Part shown: positions 9,227-17,683 of the stretch, in pieces | Numbering within the stretch: the first letter of the stretch is position 1 | How the letters are laid out: each line of letters starts with the position of its first letter | NCBI GenBank assembly: GCA_002877915.1 | Contig: PNJE01000079.1 | Span: 1-57,699, forward strand | Source of the DNA: Candidatus Aminicenantota bacterium | GTDB taxonomy: Bacteria > Acidobacteriota > Aminicenantia > Aminicenantales > Saccharicenantaceae | DNA: 57,699 nucleotides | Direction of reading: 5' to 3' | Made by a program: the position numbers and the translations under genes | Notes under the pieces: model-generated | Told to the model about the DNA's origin: nothing | Databases searched by the model: none | What the model saw: the letters and a program-made list of their open reading frames with translations, nothing else

Positions 9227-10478
9227 TTCTTTCTTTATCCTTGGTTTCCTTGCTGCTATGAATCAATCTAACTCTTTTAACGCTTTTTTCATCAACTTCC
9301 AGGACCTCGAAGCTTAGCCCGCCAATTTCCAGCTTTTCTCCTTTTTTGGGCAGCCGTCCCAGCCGCTGATTGAGCAATCCGTTGATTGTTAGAAAATCAT
9401 CTTCCGCCAGGTCGGTTCCGAGTAGTTCTTCCAGATCTTCCACCTCAGTTTCTCCTCTGATCAGATAACTGCCAGGCTTTTCGACGATGATCTGGGGTTC
9501 TTCGATATCATATTCATCTTGAATTTCGCCGACTATTTCTTCCAGAACATCTTCCATGGTCACCAGACCGGATACGCCGCCATATTCGTCCACGGCGATA
9601 GCCATCTTTTGCTTAACCTTTTTAAATTCTTTCAGCAGATCTTTAATGGCCATGGTTTCGGGTACAAAAAGGGCTGGTCTAATTAACGGTTCTATTTTCT
9701 GCTCGCCTTGTTCCCGGTCGCTAAATTCGAGCAGGTCCTTAGCCATGACCATGCCTTCTATGTTATCCAGGCGTTCTTTATAGACTGGAAGACGGGAATA
9801 TTTTTCTCTGATAATCAGTTGCTTCAACTGGTTAATAGTGGAATCTTTTTCAATAGCTACGATTTTTGTTCTGGGGGTCATTACTTCTCTGACCAACCGG
9901 TCTCTAAATTCTACCACTCCTCGCAGCAGCTCATCTTGGTCTTTTTCAATGATTCCTTCCTCTGTGGCTTCATCGATAAAAGTTTCAATCTCTTCTTCCG
10001 AAGCCTCATGTTCCCGCCAGGCTGTTTGCTGCTGTTCCTCTTTTTTAAGGAAAAGGCGAGGCAAAATCAAAAGGGGATAAAGGCAGGCTTTTAAAATCCT
10101 CAAAGCCGGTAAGAAAAGAAGCAAGGTTTTCTCCCGGAATAGGTAGAAAATAAACCTTGGCCCGTAGTCAAAAAATAAGGCAAAAATCAAAATTAACAGC
10201 AGAAAAAGCCACAGGGGATGGGCGGAGAGACGAGGGAAAATAAGGGAAAAATATATTAAAAAGGCGACGAAGAAAATGCTTCGGCCATAATCTATGGCAA
10301 TTTTTAGTTCGTCATACTTTTCCAGGATTTCTTCTCTTAAAGATTTTTTTTCTTCTCCCAGGACCCGGGAAAAACTAACCCGGGAAAAATAGGCAAAAAT
10401 AATCTGCAGAAGAGACATCAGAAAAGTTAGCAGGAAGCTGATGGCCAAACCGGCGATTAAAATTTTGTCAGTCGTCAT
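9219..10478 (-). CDS. CorC/TlyC-type CBS-domain membrane protein
   Basis: 419 residues. The N-terminal third is a membrane domain with about four hydrophobic segments (8-30, 65-85, 88-115, 125-145). Next are tandem CBS domains: REVMTPRTKIVAIEKDSTI near 195 and MAIAVDEYGGVSGLVTMEDV near 300. A C-terminal CorC_HlyC transporter-associated domain follows (about 335-410, with DDFLTINGLL). The family (CNNM/CorC, often annotated 'hemolysin') is linked to magnesium or cobalt efflux; some members are membrane-stress proteins. It lies 29 nt after ybeY and overlaps era, so it is translated as part of that operon. The membrane part is shorter than canonical DUF21, but the architecture is clear. Confidence 0.85.
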   Translation of the reverse strand: MTTDKILIAGLAISFLLTFLMSLLQIIFAYFSRVSFSRVLGEEKKSLREEILEKYDELKIAIDYGRSIFFVAFLIYFSLIFPRLSAHPLWLFLLLILIFALFFDYGPRFIFYLFREKTLLLFLPALRILKACLYPLLILPRLFLKKEEQQQTAWREHEASEEEIETFIDEATEEGIIEKDQDELLRGVVEFRDRLVREVMTPRTKIVAIEKDSTINQLKQLIIREKYSRLPVYKERLDNIEGMVMAKDLLEFSDREQGEQKIEPLIRPALFVPETMAIKDLLKEFKKVKQKMAIAVDEYGGVSGLVTMEDVLEEIVGEIQDEYDIEEPQIIVEKPGSYLIRGETEVEDLEELLGTDLAEDDFLTINGLLNQRLGRLPKKGEKLEIGGLSFEVLEVDEKSVKRVRLIHSSKETKDKERNG

Positions 10479-10507
10479 TTAAATCAGTTCATCCTGAGGA
10501 TTCAGAC

Positions 10508-10927
10508 TCATCGAAAATCCTTTAGAAATAGAGGCCGGATTTTAGCCTCTTCTTCTTCCAGGCCCTGAAAATGCTCGAAGCCCAAAAGATGGAGAAACCC
10601 GTGAATTGATAAGATGGCGATTTCTCGCTCTACTGAATGTCCTTTTTCCCTCGCTTGTCTCTGGGCTATCGCCGGGCAAATAACAATGTCACCTAAATAA
10701 AATTTACCGTCGGGGGCTTTTTCTTTTAGGCCGAAGCTGAGAACATCAGTCGGCTTGTTCCGTCGCCGGTATTTTTTATTGAGATTCTGAATGGTTTTGG
10801 GGCCAACGAAAATTAAACTCAATTCTGCCCCCCGAAGTTTATAACGCCTTTCGAGTTCTTCCAGCATTACTTTAAGTTTTTTTGTCGGGGCTGGTTTTTT
10901 CTTCAGTTGATTGATAATCGTAACCAT
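10508..10927 (-). CDS. ybeY: endoribonuclease YbeY
   Basis: 139 residues from the ATG at 10927. A longer open frame extends upstream but that part is Lys-only low-complexity sequence inside the preceding gene. YbeY is a metal-dependent endoribonuclease in rRNA maturation and ribosome quality control. The zinc signature is HGFLHLLGFEH near the C-terminus, and NKKYRRRNKPTDVLSFG is the conserved central motif. The start lies inside the 3' end of the HD-domain gene (56-nt overlap), with AAGGA about 13 nt upstream. It is followed by corC and era, its usual partners. Confidence 0.93.
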   Translation of the reverse strand: MVTIINQLKKKPAPTKKLKVMLEELERRYKLRGAELSLIFVGPKTIQNLNKKYRRRNKPTDVLSFGLKEKAPDGKFYLGDIVICPAIAQRQAREKGHSVEREIAILSIHGFLHLLGFEHFQGLEEEEAKIRPLFLKDFR

Positions 10928-13262
10928 TGTTCTTTTTATTTCCTTCTTTCTTTTCTTCTTTTTTTTCTTCCTTCTTTTCAAAATCGAAACCAGGATAGCT
11001 TGGTCGGGGATGGTAAATAGCATAAAGGGTTGACAGGAAGGAATTGGCAATAATCCTTAGGTCTTTAAGAGAAAACCCGCAGTCATCCAGCTGGCCATCC
11101 TGAAGGTGGGCATTAAAAATCTCGATAATAACCCTTTTCAGATTTTGACGCGTGGGTGATTTAAGGCTTCTGGTGGCGGCCTCTACTGAATCGGCCAGAA
11201 GAATTAGCCCGGCCTCCTTGCTTCTTGGGGTTGGGCCGGGATAACGATAATCCTCAGCTTCAATCTTATGGAGCTCCGGGTCATATTTTTCTTGGGCTTT
11301 CTGAAAGAAATATCGGACAATTGAAGTCCCGTGATGCTGGCGAATAATTTCAGTTATCCGGCGGGGCAACTTGAGCTTCTTAGCCATATCAACTCCATCT
11401 TTTACATGGTTGGTAATGACCAGCGTGCTCAGAGAAGGAGTTAGTTCTCGATGCAGATCATACCCGGGATTTTGATTTTCACTGAAATACTCTGGCCTTT
11501 TCAGTTTGCCGATATCATGATATAGTCCGCCGGCTTTTACTAAAAGAGGATCAGCCTTGATTTCTTCGGCTGCTTTTTCAGCCAGGGCGGCGACAATTAG
11601 AGAATGATGGTAAGTGCCTGGAGCTTCAAGGGCCATCTGCCGGAAAATCGGACGATCAGAATTAGTCAGTTCATTAAGTTTAGTTGGAGTTAAAAACCCG
11701 AAAGACATTTCAAAAGCCGGACTCAGGACAAAAGCCACGGCAGCACTGAGTAACCCACCGGTCAAGCTGCCGAAAATTTCGGTGGTAAGAGAGGAAAAAT
11801 TTCCGAAACTTTGCTGAATTAAATGAATAATGATAACCAGGATCACCTGGAAAGGAGCCAGAACCATCACCCCGGTTTTAAAGAGGGCACCCCGGGCTGA
11901 GGAGATATAGACTCTCATTCCATAAATTACCGCCAGACCGCCGAGGAGAGCAAATATAAAGACGAAATAATCGCCGTGAAGCAGATAAGCAGCCAGCAGA
12001 CTATTGATTACTGTGTAAACAATGGAGATCTCAGTCGAACTCATAAAAGCAAAAAGAAAAGTTCCAAACTGGAAGGGAAAGGCATAGGTCAGGGCGTCCT
12101 TTTCCAAAGAAATTATTGACAGGGAGCTTTCCAGAGATTCAGCTATGAATAGGCTGGCTTTATAAGCTAAAAAGCTAAGCAAAAGAGTTACGCCCATCAT
12201 TCCCAGAATGGATAGTTTATTTTCTTCTCTGGCCGCTGAATTGATAAATTGCCAGGTAAAAAAGAAAATAACAGAATATAAAACCATCAGCCCGAAAAAG
12301 TTGATTAACCAGTGCGGCTGGCTGCTTATTTTTTGGTTGATTAGAATAATTTGCTTTATGGTTTCAGCGGTGGCTTCATCACCCTTACGAATGATTACTT
12401 TTCCCTTCTTGATGGTATAAGAAACCGGTTCCACTGAGTTTCTGGCCCTAAGGCGGCGAAGGTCAGTTTCAGCCTGGTCGTAGTTGATAGTTGGAGAAAG
12501 AAAAGCCGGAGCCAGGACTTTAAGAAGGTTCTTAGTCCTAATAGGAAGCTCTAAATTATTTATTTCTGAAACCAATAGATTTCTGGCTTCTTTTAGTTCC
12601 AGGACCTCTCCAGCTTTAATTAGTTTTTCTTCTTTTCCTCTAATTATCAACAATCCTTTTTCGATTTCGCCGTGAGTTAATAGGCTTCGGGAAAGGATTA
12701 TTTCCTGAGAGAGAATGGGAGTCAGGATATCTGATAAAAGCTGTTCCAGGTCGGCTGGAAATTTTAATCTAATTAGGGAAGCAAAAATATTTTCATCTAA
12801 GTCAATACCCAGGTTTTCCGAAAAGTTTTTAGACATTTCCTTGGCGCTAATGGCTGGGTTAGAAGCAAGTAGCGCTCTTCCTGATTCAAAGAATTGTTTT
12901 ATTTTTTCGCTGGCACTGGAGATTATCTTTTGGTTATAAAAATAAACTGGAGGTATAGCCTCTTCCGCCTGGGCTTTCCTTTTTTCAGTTGCTTGGGCAT
13001 CTTCCACCGTCAATTCAATTGGAGAAATTAAGTCCTTGGTGGCTATTTCTCCCACCTGAATCATGGGCAAAGGCCTCATCGGGAAGAAGGAGATAAGGAA
13101 AGAGATAATCGCCGCAAAAAGTATTATGAAAAAAGCTGGAGAAATTAAAATTCTCTTAAACCAGGATTTTCTTTCTTCCTCGGTTTTTTCCAATTTTCTC
13201 TGACCGGGTAAGATTTCATCGCTTTTAAAAAGGCGTAACTTCCGAAATTGGATGACTTTCAT
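10872..13262 (-). CDS. 7TM-HD membrane phosphodiesterase (PgpH-like)
   Basis: 796 residues. A cytoplasmic N-terminus and first membrane segment (about 35-62) precede a large extracytoplasmic 7TMR-HDED domain (about 65-320) and about seven membrane helices (about 325-530). A cytosolic HD domain follows: TYHHSLIVAALAEKAA, the signature YHDIGK, then TNHVKDGVDMAKK and RQHHGTS. This matches PgpH-type proteins, which hydrolyse c-di-AMP in Firmicutes; the nucleotide used here is inferred. The C-terminus is an unusual Lys/Glu-rich tail encoded by an A-rich tract that overlaps the start of ybeY. It lies 7 nt after phoH, the gene order seen in many bacteria. Confidence 0.88.
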   Translation of the reverse strand: MKVIQFRKLRLFKSDEILPGQRKLEKTEEERKSWFKRILISPAFFIILFAAIISFLISFFPMRPLPMIQVGEIATKDLISPIELTVEDAQATEKRKAQAEEAIPPVYFYNQKIISSASEKIKQFFESGRALLASNPAISAKEMSKNFSENLGIDLDENIFASLIRLKFPADLEQLLSDILTPILSQEIILSRSLLTHGEIEKGLLIIRGKEEKLIKAGEVLELKEARNLLVSEINNLELPIRTKNLLKVLAPAFLSPTINYDQAETDLRRLRARNSVEPVSYTIKKGKVIIRKGDEATAETIKQIILINQKISSQPHWLINFFGLMVLYSVIFFFTWQFINSAAREENKLSILGMMGVTLLLSFLAYKASLFIAESLESSLSIISLEKDALTYAFPFQFGTFLFAFMSSTEISIVYTVINSLLAAYLLHGDYFVFIFALLGGLAVIYGMRVYISSARGALFKTGVMVLAPFQVILVIIIHLIQQSFGNFSSLTTEIFGSLTGGLLSAAVAFVLSPAFEMSFGFLTPTKLNELTNSDRPIFRQMALEAPGTYHHSLIVAALAEKAAEEIKADPLLVKAGGLYHDIGKLKRPEYFSENQNPGYDLHRELTPSLSTLVITNHVKDGVDMAKKLKLPRRITEIIRQHHGTSIVRYFFQKAQEKYDPELHKIEAEDYRYPGPTPRSKEAGLILLADSVEAATRSLKSPTRQNLKRVIIEIFNAHLQDGQLDDCGFSLKDLRIIANSFLSTLYAIYHPRPSYPGFDFEKKEEKKEEKKEGNKKNNGYDYQSTEEKTSPDKKT

Positions 13263-13269
13263 TGGCTAT

Positions 13270-14214
13270 TTATATATTTCCGGATTCGGCTTTCGCGTAG
13301 GCTCTAATTATTTTCCCAACCAACGGATGGCGGACGACATCTTTCTCGGTGAAGTAAACAAAAGCCACTTCTTTTATCGCCGAGAGAACCTTAATCGCCT
13401 GAAGGACCCCTGACTTCCGCGGTTGGGGGAGATCAATCTGAGTAATATCAGCTGTCACCACCAGCTTGGAATCGAAGCCTAACCTCGTCAGAATCATTTT
13501 CATCTGCTCTCTGGTGGTATTCTGAGCCTCATCTAAAATGATAAAGGCACTATTAAGCGTCCTTCCCCTCATATAGGCCAGAGGAGCAATTTCTATTATT
13601 CCTTTTTCGACCAGCCTATTGGCCTGTTCATAAGGAGAAAGGTCAAATAAAGCATCGTAAAGAGGCCTTAGATAGGGATTAATTTTTTGAAACATGTCTC
13701 CTGGGAGAAAGCCCAGCCTTTCCCCGGCCTCTACTGCCGGCCTGGTTAGAATAATCCGGTTGACCTGTTTGCTTTGGAGATAGGAAAGAGCCATAGCCAT
13801 GGCCAAATAGGTCTTGCCGGTTCCAGCCGGCCCGATACCAAAAACCAAATCATAATTTTTGATGGCCACTAAATATTCCTGCTGGTTAAGGCTTTTGGGA
13901 GAAACCGATTTCCGCTGAAGATATAAGGGTTCACTGGGCTCATACTCTTCCAGCCGACCCGGATTTTCTTCTAATAGGTCAAGAGCGATATGGAAATCTT
14001 CTTCCCGCAAATTATAGCCTTTATCCTCCAGCTCCTGAATTTTTTCAAAATATTTTCTGGCAAATTCAACCTTATCGGGTTGGCCATCCAAAATCAGCTT
14101 ATCGCCCCGGACAGATAAATTTACTCCTAAGCGATTTTCCAAGCGCTTCAGGTTTTTATCGAGAACTCCAAAAAAGGAAATCCGGCGAATATAAGGGTGG
14201 GATACTTTTTCCAT
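13270..14214 (-). CDS. phoH: PhoH-like ATPase
   Basis: 314 residues, the usual PhoH/PhoL length. A KH-like N-terminal region (1-100) precedes the P-loop GPAGTGKT at 128-135; Walker B is FIILDEAQNTT and a sensor motif ends TADITQIDLP. The cellular role is not settled; the family is tied to RNA metabolism and sits with ybeY in many genomes. It is the first gene of the operon phoH - HD - ybeY - corC - era. A strong promoter lies about 65 nt upstream. No Shine-Dalgarno sequence is evident before the ATG. Confidence 0.92.
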   Translation of the reverse strand: MEKVSHPYIRRISFFGVLDKNLKRLENRLGVNLSVRGDKLILDGQPDKVEFARKYFEKIQELEDKGYNLREEDFHIALDLLEENPGRLEEYEPSEPLYLQRKSVSPKSLNQQEYLVAIKNYDLVFGIGPAGTGKTYLAMAMALSYLQSKQVNRIILTRPAVEAGERLGFLPGDMFQKINPYLRPLYDALFDLSPYEQANRLVEKGIIEIAPLAYMRGRTLNSAFIILDEAQNTTREQMKMILTRLGFDSKLVVTADITQIDLPQPRKSGVLQAIKVLSAIKEVAFVYFTEKDVVRHPLVGKIIRAYAKAESGNI

Positions 14215-14279
14215 CTTAAGGGGTAAGTTAACTCTCTCCGTTTTCAGAATGCATTATTATCTTATCAGATAGCAAAAAA

Positions 14280-14308
14280 ATTAAATCACGGATAGCCTTT
14301 TTTGTCAA
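14280..14308 (-). promoter_or_regulatory. strong predicted promoter of the phoH-era operon
   Basis: Minus strand TTGACA (14308-14303), 17-nt spacer, TTTAAT (14285-14280). The -35 is perfect and the -10 is 5/6. The predicted transcript would carry a leader of about 60 nt before phoH. Confidence 0.65.
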
Positions 14309-14370
14309 GAAAGCTAAATGAGCGTGTTCCACAATAATCAAAATCAGACCTTAGGTAAAAAACATAAGTA

Positions 14371-14674
14371 GACTAAAAGTAGACGTTAGGGGGAGCGTCT
14401 GTGGTAGAACCGAGATCAGAGAGGATGTTCTGCCACGATGAAAAATCAACTTCATAAGTGCTTACCATTGGAGTGTATTAGAGACAGGAATTTTAGCTTC
14501 CAGAGAAGGCGGTACAAGTTAAGAGAGCTGGCAAGCGATAAAATTACCGTGGCCCTTATTCCAAAAAAGAAACTTTATGTCCTGAAAAATAATCGGAAAG
14601 TAGCCGAGTTCCCGATATAGATTTTCCCCTGACGTCTACTTTTGATCTTTACAAAATGTCAACTTTTGATTTTT
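14371..14674. mobile_element. decayed insertion-sequence remnant with terminal repeats
   Basis: The left end GACTAAAAGTAGACGTT (14371-14387) and the right end GACGTCTACTTTTGATC (14631-14647) are imperfect inverted repeats (14 of 17). The right end is followed by a second copy of the motif, GTCAACTTTTGATTTTTAC (14659-14677), giving two tandem end-repeats (compare GTCTACTTTTGATCTTTAC at 14634-14652). Multiple end-repeats of this kind recall IS21-type elements. Only about 300 bp lie between the ends and just a short ORF survives, so this is a deletion relic or MITE-like derivative rather than an active element. It separates the phoH promoter from the sulfate-activation cassette. Confidence 0.5.
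14438..14620 (+). pseudogene. probable C-terminal fragment of an integrase-type transposase
   Basis: 60 residues, very basic. The stretch NFSFQRRRYKL...KITVALIPKKKLYVL followed by a 'NNRKVAEF' end has the beta-rich pattern seen at the C-termini of DDE integrase-core transposases, where it follows the catalytic domain. There is no ribosome site, no catalytic domain, and it sits wholly between the terminal repeats of the remnant element. I therefore read it as a relic, not a working gene. The resemblance is by pattern only. Confidence 0.4.
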
Positions 14675-14699
14675 ACGGAAAACTGCAAGTAGGAAGCCG

Positions 14700-14728
14700 T
14701 TGAAAAATCTGATTATATGTTATATAAG
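14700..14728 (+). promoter_or_regulatory. predicted promoter of the sulfate-activation cassette
   Basis: TTGAAA (14700-14705), 17-nt spacer, TATAAG (14723-14728): 5/6 at both boxes. It is followed by CAGGAGGAAAA and ATG at 14747. An in-frame upstream ATG at 14717 lies inside this promoter, which argues for the 14747 start. Confidence 0.6.
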
Positions 14729-14746
14729 ATTATTTCAGGAGGAAAA

Positions 14747-14962
14747 ATGGAAAAAGAATTTACCTCGGTTTCTATTCCTACTTCGCTTTATAAGAAAATT
14801 GAAGAAAAAATAAAAGGAACGGAGATTAGCTCGGTTTCCAGCTATGTTACCAAGGTTTTAAGAGAAAGCTTATCCAAAGATGAAGAGAATAAGGAGGTCT
14901 TCACGGCTGAAGAAGAAGAAAAAATCAAGGAAAAGTTAAAAGCCCTGGGATACATAGACTGA
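14747..14962 (+). CDS. small ribbon-helix-helix (CopG-like) protein
   Basis: 71 residues from the ATG at 14747, preceded by AGGAGG. Residues 4-40 (FTSVSIPTSLYKKIEEKI, then SSVSSYVTKVLRESL) follow the ribbon-helix-helix pattern of a beta-strand and two helices, as in CopG/MetJ-type DNA-binding proteins. The C-terminal tail EEEEKIKEKLKALGYID resembles the tail often seen on AlkP-superfamily phosphodiesterases. It is the first gene of a run with sat, an AlkP-type enzyme and apsK, with 40 nt before sat. A regulator of this cassette is the simplest reading, but it is inferred from position and fold only. No toxin partner is visible beside it. Confidence 0.6.
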   Translation: MEKEFTSVSIPTSLYKKIEEKIKGTEISSVSSYVTKVLRESLSKDEENKEVFTAEEEEKIKEKLKALGYID

Positions 14963-15002
14963 CCTGTCTTTCGCTTTTTTTGACCCTCGGAAGGAGAAAA
15001 TT

Positions 15003-16151
15003 ATGATTGCCCCACATGGTGGTCGCTTAGTTAATCGGCTTCTGCCTGAAAATAAAAAAGAAGAAGTTTTGGAAAAATTGAAATACCTGCCGACTATAAT
15101 TATCGATTCGGACGTTGTTTCTGAGGTAGAAAATATCGGCACGGGGGTTTATTCACCACTGGAAGGATTTTTGAATAAACCCGATTTTGATGGCGTTTTG
15201 AGCCAGATGAGGCTCAGTAATGACCTGCCTTGGACCATTCCAATTATCCTGGATGTCGATTCCGAGATGGCCGGAAAAATTAAAATTGGTCAGGAATTAG
15301 CCTTGCTGGACGAAAGCCGCCACCCGGTAGCAATTCTAACAGTCGAAGATAAATACACTTATGATCGGGAAGATTTAGTTAAAAAAGTTTTCGGGACAGA
15401 TGATCCGCGGCATCCGGGAGTGGCTCAGGTCTTTAAAATGAAAGATGTTCTTCTGGGTGGCAAAATTGACCTGATAGAGCTTCTTCCCACTCCTTACGAT
15501 CGGTATCGTTTATCTCCAAAAGAAACCAGGATTCTTTTCAAGGAGAAAGGGTGGAGGACAGTGGTTGGTTTTCAAACCAGAAACACACCTCACCTTGGTC
15601 ATGAATATGTGCAAAAGACCGCTTTGACTTTCACTGATGGCCTGTTTATAAATCCAGTAATCGGTCGGAAAAAAAAGGGTGATTTTAAAGACGAAGTAAT
15701 TCTGGCCTCATATGAAGAGTTGATTAAACATTATTACCTTAAAGATCGAGCGGTCATGGCTATCCTGAAAATGGAGATGCGCTATGCCGGACCTCGGGAG
15801 GCTATTCACCATGCGATCATCCGCAAAAATTTTGGTTGCACTCATATAATTATCGGCCGGGATCATGCTGGGGTCGGCAATTATTATCCTCCTTATGCCG
15901 CCCAGGAAATCTTTGAAGAATTCCCGGACCTGGGAATTGTGCCTCTTTTTTTTAAATCGTTTTTTTTCTGCAAAAAATGCAATTCCATTGAGAATGAAAA
16001 GACCTGCCCTCATGACCCATCCAACCATGTTCAGTTTTCTGGCACCAGAATCAGAGATCTTTTGTTAAAGGGAGAAGTGCCACCGCCAGAGCTGATGCGG
16101 CCAGAAGTGGCTAAGATTATCCTGTCATTTTCTAATCCTTTTAATGATTAG
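15003..16151 (+). CDS. sat: ATP sulfurylase (sulfate adenylyltransferase)
   Basis: 382 residues, the length of the single-domain homo-oligomeric Sat family. It makes adenosine 5'-phosphosulfate (APS) from ATP and sulfate. Visible motifs: QTRNTPHLGHE (the HxGH nucleotide site) near 192-202, RYAGPREA (the GPREA loop), and GRDHAGVG. A Cys-rich stretch near 325-340 (CKKCNSIENEKTCPHD) is the zinc-type loop seen in prokaryotic Sat enzymes, and SGTRIRDLL follows. AAGGAG upstream fixes the start. There is no APS reductase or PAPS reductase nearby; with apsK downstream the likely product is PAPS. Confidence 0.95.
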   Translation: MIAPHGGRLVNRLLPENKKEEVLEKLKYLPTIIIDSDVVSEVENIGTGVYSPLEGFLNKPDFDGVLSQMRLSNDLPWTIPIILDVDSEMAGKIKIGQELALLDESRHPVAILTVEDKYTYDREDLVKKVFGTDDPRHPGVAQVFKMKDVLLGGKIDLIELLPTPYDRYRLSPKETRILFKEKGWRTVVGFQTRNTPHLGHEYVQKTALTFTDGLFINPVIGRKKKGDFKDEVILASYEELIKHYYLKDRAVMAILKMEMRYAGPREAIHHAIIRKNFGCTHIIIGRDHAGVGNYYPPYAAQEIFEEFPDLGIVPLFFKSFFFCKKCNSIENEKTCPHDPSNHVQFSGTRIRDLLLKGEVPPPELMRPEVAKIILSFSNPFND

Positions 16152-16191
16152 GCTGATTATAAAAATAAAATTTTAGAGAAAGGCTACTGAT

Positions 16192-17577
16192 TTGAACAAA
16201 ACTGATAAAGGAAAAAGGCTTCTGGTAATTGGTCTCGATTGTGCTCCGCCGAGCTTGGTTTTTGATCGAGCTTCAGAGCTGCCCAACCTTAAAAAATTGA
16301 TGGATGGCGGAATTTGGGGAAAGCTCCGCAGCAGCGATCCCCCGATTACTATTCCCGCCTGGATGGTTATGGCTACCGGACGGGACCCTGGCCGCCTTGG
16401 GCTTTATGGCTTCAGGCATCGCCGTGGTTATGATTACAGCAAGATGTGGATAGCCAATTCCACCGCCATCAAGGAAAAGGCAGTTTGGGATTATCTCGGG
16501 GAACAGGGGAAAGAAAGCATTCTGGTTAGCGTTCCACCGAGCTATCCACCTCGACCGGTCGTTGGAAAGCTTATCTCCTGCTTTATAACTCCTTCCAAAG
16601 AGCAGTCCTACACCTTTCCTCCAGAACTTCGAACTGAAATAGAAAAGCGTTTTGGAGGCTTTATTTTCGACGTGGTCTTTCGCACCCAGGATCGGGCTCA
16701 AGTACTTAAAGAAATTTACCAGATGACCGAAAATCACTTCCAGGTGGTAAATTATCTTCTTGAAGATGAAAACTGGAGGCTATTCTGGCTGGTGGAAATT
16801 GGCGTTGATCGGATGCATCATGCCTTCTGGAAATTTATGGACAAAAATCACCATCTTTATCAGCCTGGTAATCCCTTTGAGTCGGCCATTTATGATTACT
16901 ACAAATTTCTCGATGACCACATTGGCCGGTTGTTGGAAAAGATAGATGACAGGACGGCCGTTTTAATTGTCTCTGACCATGGGGCCAAGGGAATGAAAGG
17001 GGCTTTTTGCGTGAATGATTGGTTGATTGCCCAGGGAGACTTGGTGATAACCGAACCACCTCAGCGAGGTCAAAGTATTGATCAAATTAAAATCGATTGG
17101 AGCAAAACTAAAGCCTGGGGGTGGGGAGGATATTATGCCCGTATTTTCTTGAATGTTGAGGGCCGGGAACCACAGGGAATAATAAAACCTGAAGATTATG
17201 AAGCCTACCGAGATGACCTGGTTTACCGGCTTAAAGAGATCAAAGGACCAAACGGAGAAAAATGGAATACCGTGGTCATTAAGCCTCAGGAACATTACCC
17301 GGAACTCAATGGAGAATATCCTGACCTGATGGTTTATTTTGATGATTTATACTGGCGTTCAGCCGGAACTCTTGGTTATGGTACTTTATATCTACAGGAA
17401 AATGATACTGGTCCCGATGATGCGGTTCATGATTACGATGGAATCTATATCCTGTATGATCCGGAAAACACTGCTCACCGGCAGAAAAATGCCAACATTC
17501 TGGATATTGCTCCTACCATTCTCCACCTGTTGGATGGACCGGAGGTTCCCGGGCTTAGAGGTCGGATTATCGAGTGA
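16192..17577 (+). CDS. AlkP-superfamily phosphodiesterase/nucleotide pyrophosphatase-like enzyme
   Basis: 461 residues, starting at TTG with AGAAAGG upstream; no signal peptide, so it is cytosolic. Metal-site motifs of the type I phosphodiesterase/alkaline phosphatase superfamily are visible: VIGLDCAPP with Asp16, the nucleophile Thr53 in PPITIPAW, GVDRMHHAFW, VSDHGAKGM, and HDYDGIYILYDP near the C-terminus. The superfamily includes nucleotide pyrophosphatases, phosphopentomutase-like enzymes and sulfatases; a Thr rather than Cys/Ser nucleophile points to phospho-ester chemistry. It lies between sat and apsK, so a role acting on PAPS, PAP or a sulfated product is possible, but this is inference. 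Confidence 0.75.
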   Translation: MNKTDKGKRLLVIGLDCAPPSLVFDRASELPNLKKLMDGGIWGKLRSSDPPITIPAWMVMATGRDPGRLGLYGFRHRRGYDYSKMWIANSTAIKEKAVWDYLGEQGKESILVSVPPSYPPRPVVGKLISCFITPSKEQSYTFPPELRTEIEKRFGGFIFDVVFRTQDRAQVLKEIYQMTENHFQVVNYLLEDENWRLFWLVEIGVDRMHHAFWKFMDKNHHLYQPGNPFESAIYDYYKFLDDHIGRLLEKIDDRTAVLIVSDHGAKGMKGAFCVNDWLIAQGDLVITEPPQRGQSIDQIKIDWSKTKAWGWGGYYARIFLNVEGREPQGIIKPEDYEAYRDDLVYRLKEIKGPNGEKWNTVVIKPQEHYPELNGEYPDLMVYFDDLYWRSAGTLGYGTLYLQENDTGPDDAVHDYDGIYILYDPENTAHRQKNANILDIAPTILHLLDGPEVPGLRGRIIE

Positions 17578-17596
17578 ATTTCAGGCAGTGGATAGG

Positions 17597-17618
17597 TCAG
17601 GCCTGAGGATGGGCCTGA
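17597..17618 (+). other. short hairpin between the AlkP-type gene and apsK
   Basis: TCAGGCC (17597-17603) and GGCCTGA (17612-17618) form a perfect 7-bp stem with an 8-nt loop in the 106-nt gap. No U-tract follows, so it is more likely an mRNA stability or processing element, or a weak pause, than a full terminator. Confidence 0.3.
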
Positions 17619-17683
17619 TTAGAATAAAAACTTAAAAATCGAAGTTATTAACCCCAAGGTAAATTGGAAAAAGGAGACCGCAG

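Noticed and set aside
16273..16737. 154-residue minus-strand frame opposite the AlkP-type gene
   Set aside because: No ribosome site or recognisable motif; it is a shadow of a conserved enzyme.
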